DNA from: UBA5448 sp045536965
Lineage (GTDB): Bacteria; Bacillota; Clostridia; Oscillospirales; SIG627
Length of the DNA: 53,485 bases
NCBI GenBank assembly: GCA_045536965.1
Contig: JAZSON010000026.1
Coordinates: 1-53,485 of the forward strand
Reading direction: 5' to 3'
The notes beneath the pieces are model-generated. The model was given only the letters and a program-made list of their open reading frames with translations. It had not been told where the DNA came from and searched no databases. Positions 49,483 to 53,485 of this stretch are shown one piece after another (the stretch's first letter is position 1; every line of letters starts with the position of its first letter). The position numbers were made by a program, and so were the translations under genes.

Positions 49483-51135
49483 ATGAAAAACAAACGCATA
49501 CGAAAATATATCATCACAGGCGTCTTTGCCCTGATTCTGGTTGCCGCATTTCTTATCTATCTTTTCACAAACGACTCCCTTCTCTATATTTCATCCATCA
49601 GCATAGATGATCAAAGAGGCAACATCATCACACTGACCGAAAGCGAAGATGTTGATTTTTATATCGATATCACGAAAGACGCCAACGCTTTCTCCAAATT
49701 ACCGCTCGAGGAAAGTGCCTACCGCATCGTAAAAGTCACCTATACAAAGCTGTCAGATCTGGTATATACCTATTATTTGACCTCCAATCCCCGCAACTGC
49801 TTTTTTAAAACGCCCGACGGCGACCTGTTCAACCTCCCCCTTGCGGTCGGTGAAAAGCTTTTATCCCGCAAAGAGATGTTCGTTGCCTATCAAACCGCTT
49901 ACCCCTCCCTTCCCACCGTCAAAGTCGGAGACAAAAGCTATACCCCCTCAGTTACGGCTGTAACCTGGAAATATAAAACTGCAGACGGTACCTTCGCGAC
50001 CAGCCCCGCCGTCACACCGACAAAAGCCGCGACCTACAATCTCACCTTCCCCGATCAACTGGATGTTGTCTTCCCGATCACCCCCGATCATGTAGAAGCC
50101 CGCGTTTACAAAACAAACAGCAGCGGAACCGAAATCGAGGTTACCGGCAAAGAAGACTTCACCTCCGATGCCCTTTTCCGCTATGTATATACCGCCTCTT
50201 GGTACGAAGTCCCCGATTGCGCTTCTTACGGTCAAGTGGAATACACCTTTTATATCCAATACACCACCATCGTTTCGGCCGCTCTTACCCCTTCTTCAGA
50301 AGACGATCCCCATATCGCCGAGGTTTCTCCGGGGGGGACGGTTTTTGTCCGTCTTTTCAATGCAGCCGATAAAAAAATCACCGTCTCGGCCGATGGCATT
50401 GCGGAAAATCCAAGCTTTTTCGGAAACGATACCACCCGTTACCTCCTCCTCCCCATCAAAGCAACCACTGCAGAAGGAAGCTATCCTCTCGCAATCCAAA
50501 TCGGTGATTTTTGCATCGACATGACCATCAATGTTGCAAAACGCTCCTACCCCACCGACGGCCAATTGGATCCCTCCCGTTTGGATTTGACCCCCGATGC
50601 TTACCACACGCTGTTCCGTTCCTTTTTAGACTCCCTCCCCGCATTGTCGGGTGAAACCGCCGCTACACCGCTTTGGTCGGGCAACGGTTTTATAAATCCG
50701 CTGGGAAAAGATGCAAAATATTCTGTCAGCACCCGTTTCCACGAAAAAATCACCCTCAAAGGAAGCAACATTTCATACTACCACGAAGCAGTTGATATGA
50801 CATCTTCCGTTGCCGACCCTTCGATTTTCGCTTCATCCGACGGCAGGGTCGTCTTTGCGGGTGAAACCGAGTATGGCGGAAACACCGTCATCATCGATCA
50901 CGGTTTGGGACTTCGCACCATCTACTGCCATCTCAGCCAAATCAATGTTTTGGAGGGCGATGGTGTCGCGGCAGGCGATATTTTAGGAAAAATGGGAAAA
51001 ACAGGCTTCGTCACGGGACGCCACCTGCACTTTGCCGCCATGGTCGGCAACACCTTTATCGATCCTCTCCTTCTGTTTGAAACCGATGGAAACGGACGTC
51101 CGCTGTATTTAGGATATTTTTTAGGTTTGGAATAA
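49483..51135 (+). CDS. membrane-anchored M23 (LytM-type) peptidase
   Basis: A 550-residue protein. One membrane helix (about 9-28) is followed by a large beta-rich extracytoplasmic region (about 35-400) of unknown family. The M23 domain (about 420-545) has the zinc ligands in 'YYHEAVDM' (H-x3-D) and 'GRHLHFAAM' (H-x-H), with the glycine-rich strands 'GETEYGGNTVIIDHGLG' around them. It would cut peptidoglycan cross-links, or act as a sensor. Cotranscribed with the self-cleaving repressor, which points to induced wall remodelling (inference). Confidence 0.9.
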   Translation: MKNKRIRKYIITGVFALILVAAFLIYLFTNDSLLYISSISIDDQRGNIITLTESEDVDFYIDITKDANAFSKLPLEESAYRIVKVTYTKLSDLVYTYYLTSNPRNCFFKTPDGDLFNLPLAVGEKLLSRKEMFVAYQTAYPSLPTVKVGDKSYTPSVTAVTWKYKTADGTFATSPAVTPTKAATYNLTFPDQLDVVFPITPDHVEARVYKTNSSGTEIEVTGKEDFTSDALFRYVYTASWYEVPDCASYGQVEYTFYIQYTTIVSAALTPSSEDDPHIAEVSPGGTVFVRLFNAADKKITVSADGIAENPSFFGNDTTRYLLLPIKATTAEGSYPLAIQIGDFCIDMTINVAKRSYPTDGQLDPSRLDLTPDAYHTLFRSFLDSLPALSGETAATPLWSGNGFINPLGKDAKYSVSTRFHEKITLKGSNISYYHEAVDMTSSVADPSIFASSDGRVVFAGETEYGGNTVIIDHGLGLRTIYCHLSQINVLEGDGVAAGDILGKMGKTGFVTGRHLHFAAMVGNTFIDPLLLFETDGNGRPLYLGYFLGLE

Positions 51136-51142
51136 AAATCGA

Positions 51143-51175
51143 AAAAGCTGTGTAGTAAATTTCTACACAGCTTTT
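51143..51175. terminator. bidirectional intrinsic terminator
   Basis: Stem AAAAGCTGTGTAG/CTACACAGCTTTT, 7-nt loop, flanked by A and T runs, between the converging M23 and nrdR genes. Confidence 0.9.
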
Positions 51176-51190
51176 ATTTTTAATCGTTTG

Positions 51191-51655
51191 TTACGCTTTT
51201 GTCTGTTCTCCAATTAGCGTTTTGAGTTCGTTTAAGAAGGTATCAATGTCCTTGAATTGACGGTAAACCGATGCAAAGCGAACATAAGCCACCTCATCAG
51301 CCTTCCGCAAGGTATCCATTACCAATTCACCGATATAGGACGAACTGACCTCAGACTGCATGCAGTTGTTAAGGGTCGCTTCAATCTCACCGACCATGCT
51401 TTCCATCTGTTCAAAAGAAACGGGACGCTTTTCGCAAGCGCGCATAATGCCGTTGAGAATTTTGTTTCGATCATACGTCTGGCGCGATTTATCCCGCTTT
51501 ACCACCACCAGCGGAATGGTTTCAATCCGTTCATAGGTTGTAAAACGCTTTTGACACTCCAAGCATTCTCTTCTTCTGCGAATGGCAGTTCCTTCTTCGG
51601 TGGAACGGGAGTCAAGTACTTTACTTTCGGTATATCCGCAAGCAGGACATTTCAT
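51191..51655 (-). CDS. nrdR: transcriptional repressor NrdR
   Basis: Represses ribonucleotide reductase genes according to the ATP/dATP ratio. The 154 residues have an N-terminal zinc ribbon ('MKCPACGY' and 'ECLECQKRF', C3, C6, C31 and C34) and an ATP-cone domain (about 46-136, with 'VVVKRDKSRQTYDRNKI'). AAAGGAGG precedes the ATG. It is a single-gene unit with its own promoter and shares a terminator. Confidence 0.97.
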   Translation of the reverse strand: MKCPACGYTESKVLDSRSTEEGTAIRRRRECLECQKRFTTYERIETIPLVVVKRDKSRQTYDRNKILNGIMRACEKRPVSFEQMESMVGEIEATLNNCMQSEVSSSYIGELVMDTLRKADEVAYVRFASVYRQFKDIDTFLNELKTLIGEQTKA

Positions 51656-51694
51656 ATAGGATCCTCCTTTATTTTCAGGACATCATTTTTCTAC

Positions 51695-51723
51695 AGTATA
51701 CACAACAAGCATCATTATGTCAA
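51695..51723 (-). promoter_or_regulatory. promoter of nrdR
   Basis: On the minus strand TTGACA (51718-51723), 17-bp spacer, TATACT (51695-51700). Confidence 0.8.
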
Positions 51724-51864
51724 CAACAAATGTTGATTTTTTTGGAAAAAACTCCGATTTTACACTATTTTGACATATATTACATCCCCGTGTTCATATT
51801 TGAAACATACATTTTCTTTCGTTTGTTCACATCTATCCCCTATACTGTTTGCGGAGGGATACAT

Positions 51865-52152
51865 ATGAAAAACTACCGCAAGTTATTCCGCGTGACCCCG
51901 CGTCACAAACTGCAAAACGCACCCTTTTTGTTCATGATCGTTTCTATGACCTGCATTTTCTCGGCCGCGCTCACCCTACTGCAAACAGCCGTTGATCCAA
52001 CGCTGTACGAAACCGATCCATACCGCCTATGCTTACTGATTGCCTCGCAAAAATCCACACTTTCGGCGCTATGGCTCTGTTTATGTGAAGCCATCGGCGG
52101 CGGACTCTTGCTTGATTACGCCAGAAAATGCGAAAATCCTTTACTGGACTGA
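51865..52152 (+). CDS. small membrane protein of unknown function
   Basis: A 95-residue protein with two hydrophobic segments (about 22-42 and 62-82) after a basic N-terminus ('MKNYRKLFRVTPRHKLQ'). The start at 51865 follows GGAGG 7 bases upstream; the frame stays open for 45 codons upstream but without a ribosome site. I do not recognise the family. It lies alone between nrdR (divergent) and asd (convergent). Confidence 0.7.
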   Translation: MKNYRKLFRVTPRHKLQNAPFLFMIVSMTCIFSAALTLLQTAVDPTLYETDPYRLCLLIASQKSTLSALWLCLCEAIGGGLLLDYARKCENPLLD

Positions 52153-52156
52153 TGAA

Positions 52157-52184
52157 AAAAGGATGAGTGCAAACTCATCCTTTT
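52157..52184. terminator. bidirectional intrinsic terminator
   Basis: Stem AAAAGGATGAGT/ACTCATCCTTTT with loop GCAA-like spacing, between the small membrane protein gene and asd. Confidence 0.9.
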
Positions 52185-52203
52185 CTTTATAAAATATGAA
52201 AAA

Positions 52204-53280
52204 TCAATACAAATAACCCAGTCTGTACAAAAGCTCTGCCGAAAGAACCGCACCGCCTGCAGCACCGCGCAAGGTGTTGTGAGACAAACCGACAAACTTG
52301 TAATCAAAGAGGTTGTCCTCGCGCAAGCGACCTGCACTGATGGCCATACCGCCCTCCAAGTCGCGTTCAACACCGGTCTGGGGTCTGTTATCCTCTTCGA
52401 AATAATGGATAAACTGCTTCGGTGCAGAGGGAAGCTGTAATTCCTGCGCCTTGCCGCTGTAATTTTTCCAAGCATCGAGGATCTGTTCGCGGGTAGGTTT
52501 GCGATCAAACGAAATAAACACGGTTGCCAAATGACCGTCGGTCACGGGGACGCGGATACACTGGGCCGAAATCATGGGAGAGGTTGCGGCAACAATCTCA
52601 CCGTTTTCTACCTTACCCCAAACTTTCAAGGGCTCTTTTTCGCTCTTTTCTTCTTCGCCGCCAATATAAGGAATGACGTTATCCTGCATTTCGGGCCAAT
52701 CACGGAAGGTCTTACCTGCGCCCGAAATTGCCTGATAGGTCGAAACCGCAATACGGTTAGGACCAAAAGCCATCAAAGGATGGATCAGAGGAACATAGCT
52801 TTGAATCGAACAGTTGGGCTTTACGGCAACAAAACCTTTCTTTGTGCCGAGACGCTTTTTCTGTGCCTCAATGACCGCTGCATGGCTATCATTGATTTCG
52901 GGAATAATCATCGGAACGTCATTGGTCCAGCGGTGAGCAGAATTGTTGGACACAACGGGAATCTCTGCCTTGGCATACGCTTCTTCCAAGGCGCGGATCT
53001 CTTCTTTTTTCATATCGACCGCACAGAACACAAAGTCCACCAAAGGACGGATCGACTGAATATCCTCTGCATTCATCACCGTCATATCGGCAACTTCCGC
53101 GGGAATTTCAACTGCCATCTTCCATCTGGAACCAACTGCTTCACGATAAAGTTTTCCGGCAGAATTCTTGCTGGCAGCAAGAGCGGCAATTTGGAAATAA
53201 GGGTGGTTGTTTAAAAGGGTAATGAATCTCTGTCCGACCATACCGGTCGCGCCGACGATACCTACACGCAATTTTGCCAT
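52204..53280 (-). CDS. asd: aspartate-semialdehyde dehydrogenase (archaeal/fungal type)
   Basis: Reduces aspartyl phosphate to aspartate semialdehyde for lysine, diaminopimelate, threonine and methionine. The 358 residues have the NADP loop 'VGIVGATGMVGQRF', the segment 'ASKNSAGKLYREAVGSRW', and the catalytic Cys in 'KPNCSIQSY'. The 'SAGKxYxEA' stretch and the long C-terminal part mark the archaeal/fungal class rather than the usual bacterial form. No lysC or dapA is adjacent. AAGGAAA lies before the ATG. T/A-rich -10-like sequences are upstream, but no good -35. Confidence 0.95.
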   Translation of the reverse strand: MAKLRVGIVGATGMVGQRFITLLNNHPYFQIAALAASKNSAGKLYREAVGSRWKMAVEIPAEVADMTVMNAEDIQSIRPLVDFVFCAVDMKKEEIRALEEAYAKAEIPVVSNNSAHRWTNDVPMIIPEINDSHAAVIEAQKKRLGTKKGFVAVKPNCSIQSYVPLIHPLMAFGPNRIAVSTYQAISGAGKTFRDWPEMQDNVIPYIGGEEEKSEKEPLKVWGKVENGEIVAATSPMISAQCIRVPVTDGHLATVFISFDRKPTREQILDAWKNYSGKAQELQLPSAPKQFIHYFEEDNRPQTGVERDLEGGMAISAGRLREDNLFDYKFVGLSHNTLRGAAGGAVLSAELLYRLGYLY

Positions 53281-53389
53281 AATCGTTTCCTTTCAGGTGT
53301 AAAAAATATCACATTATATTATATAATGAAATAAAGCTTTTGGCACACAAAGCGCCCCAAATGCTCTACAAGACGACAGAATACCGAAA

Positions 53390-53419
53390 CCGCCGGGTCT
53401 GCGTACGCAGGACCGGCGG
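53390..53419. other. strong GC-rich hairpin upstream of asd
   Basis: CCGCCGG and CCGGCGG arms enclose the palindrome CTGCGTACGCAG, giving about 13 bp with one G-A mismatch and a GTAC loop. It stands in otherwise non-coding DNA from 53281 to the window end. No lysine riboswitch or T-box consensus is recognisable. It could belong to a structured RNA that continues beyond the window or to the asd leader. Confidence 0.5.
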
Positions 53420-53485
53420 ATTCAATCCCCGCATAATGCGCCCTCGCAACTCATGACAAGTTCAATATTTGGACTTGCGTTTTTT

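Noticed and set aside
53281..53485. Lysine riboswitch or T-box before asd
   Set aside because: I looked for the conserved cores of both and saw neither; only the hairpin at 53390-53419 stands out.
1..53485. CRISPR arrays, insertion sequences, prophage or integrase genes
   Set aside because: No spaced direct-repeat array, transposase, integrase or phage structural gene is visible on either strand.

Overview
The window reads as a chromosomal segment of an anaerobic, low-to-moderate-GC member of the Clostridia (Bacillota), probably a gut-type uncultured lineage. The support is a reversed but otherwise Firmicutes-like dcw cluster, an rplS-lepB-rbgA-rnhB-yraN block, sigma-A type promoters, a class B sortase, oxygen/superoxide reductases based on rubredoxin, flavodiiron protein and desulfoferrodoxin, and PduL. 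Genus or species cannot be read from the sequence. I see no phage, insertion sequence or CRISPR array.

Layout. 1-3400: two tRNA genes on the minus strand, then a response regulator with a degenerate receiver followed by a very unusual protein in which a PfkB-like sugar-kinase fold that has lost its catalytic motif is joined through one membrane helix to an HtrA/DegP protease with a PDZ domain. 3400-8890: a membrane protein of unknown function, then a compact operon mtlD-tgt-(LCP-like protein)-class B sortase. 8890-17210: an accessory catabolic island. A Gfo/Idh/MocA dehydrogenase and a TIM-barrel epimerase form one unit, and an AraC regulator is divergent from a four-gene operon (aldose-epimerase-like protein, a creatinase-fold M24 protein without the usual metal ligands, a creatininase-family hydrolase and a large glycosidase-like protein). 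The set resembles the keto-inositol/keto-sugar ring-opening logic known from Thermotoga (IolG, IolN, IolO) but with different partners and no transporter. The divergent promoter region has a clear operator layout.

17200-25830: small units: a TPR/DUF4037 pair; an oxygen-defence operon (rubredoxin, a four-domain flavodiiron protein, desulfoferrodoxin); a HAD phosphatase and an acetyltransferase; a MarR regulator beside a promoter carrying two matching operators and a broken PH-domain gene; a ribbon-helix-helix protein divergent from a SLOG-like protein; and a second desulfoferrodoxin fused to a Bfd-like [2Fe-2S] domain. 25830-33930: pduL with a NifU-like protein and the GGGtGRT protein, a metallophosphoesterase, thrC, and the conserved rplS block.

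33930-47200: the dcw cluster on the minus strand in the order mraZ, rsmH, ftsL-like, PASTA-PBP, murE, murF, mraY, ftsW, murG, ftsQ, ftsZ. murD, murC and ftsA are not present at their customary places. The mraZ promoter is followed by a 10-bp-phased array of TGG repeats on the coding strand that fits a MraZ operator. 47200-53485: coaD, rsmD, a self-cleaving S24 (LexA/CI-like) regulator with an M23 peptidase, nrdR, a tiny membrane protein, and an archaeal/fungal-type asd preceded by a strong unexplained hairpin near the window edge.
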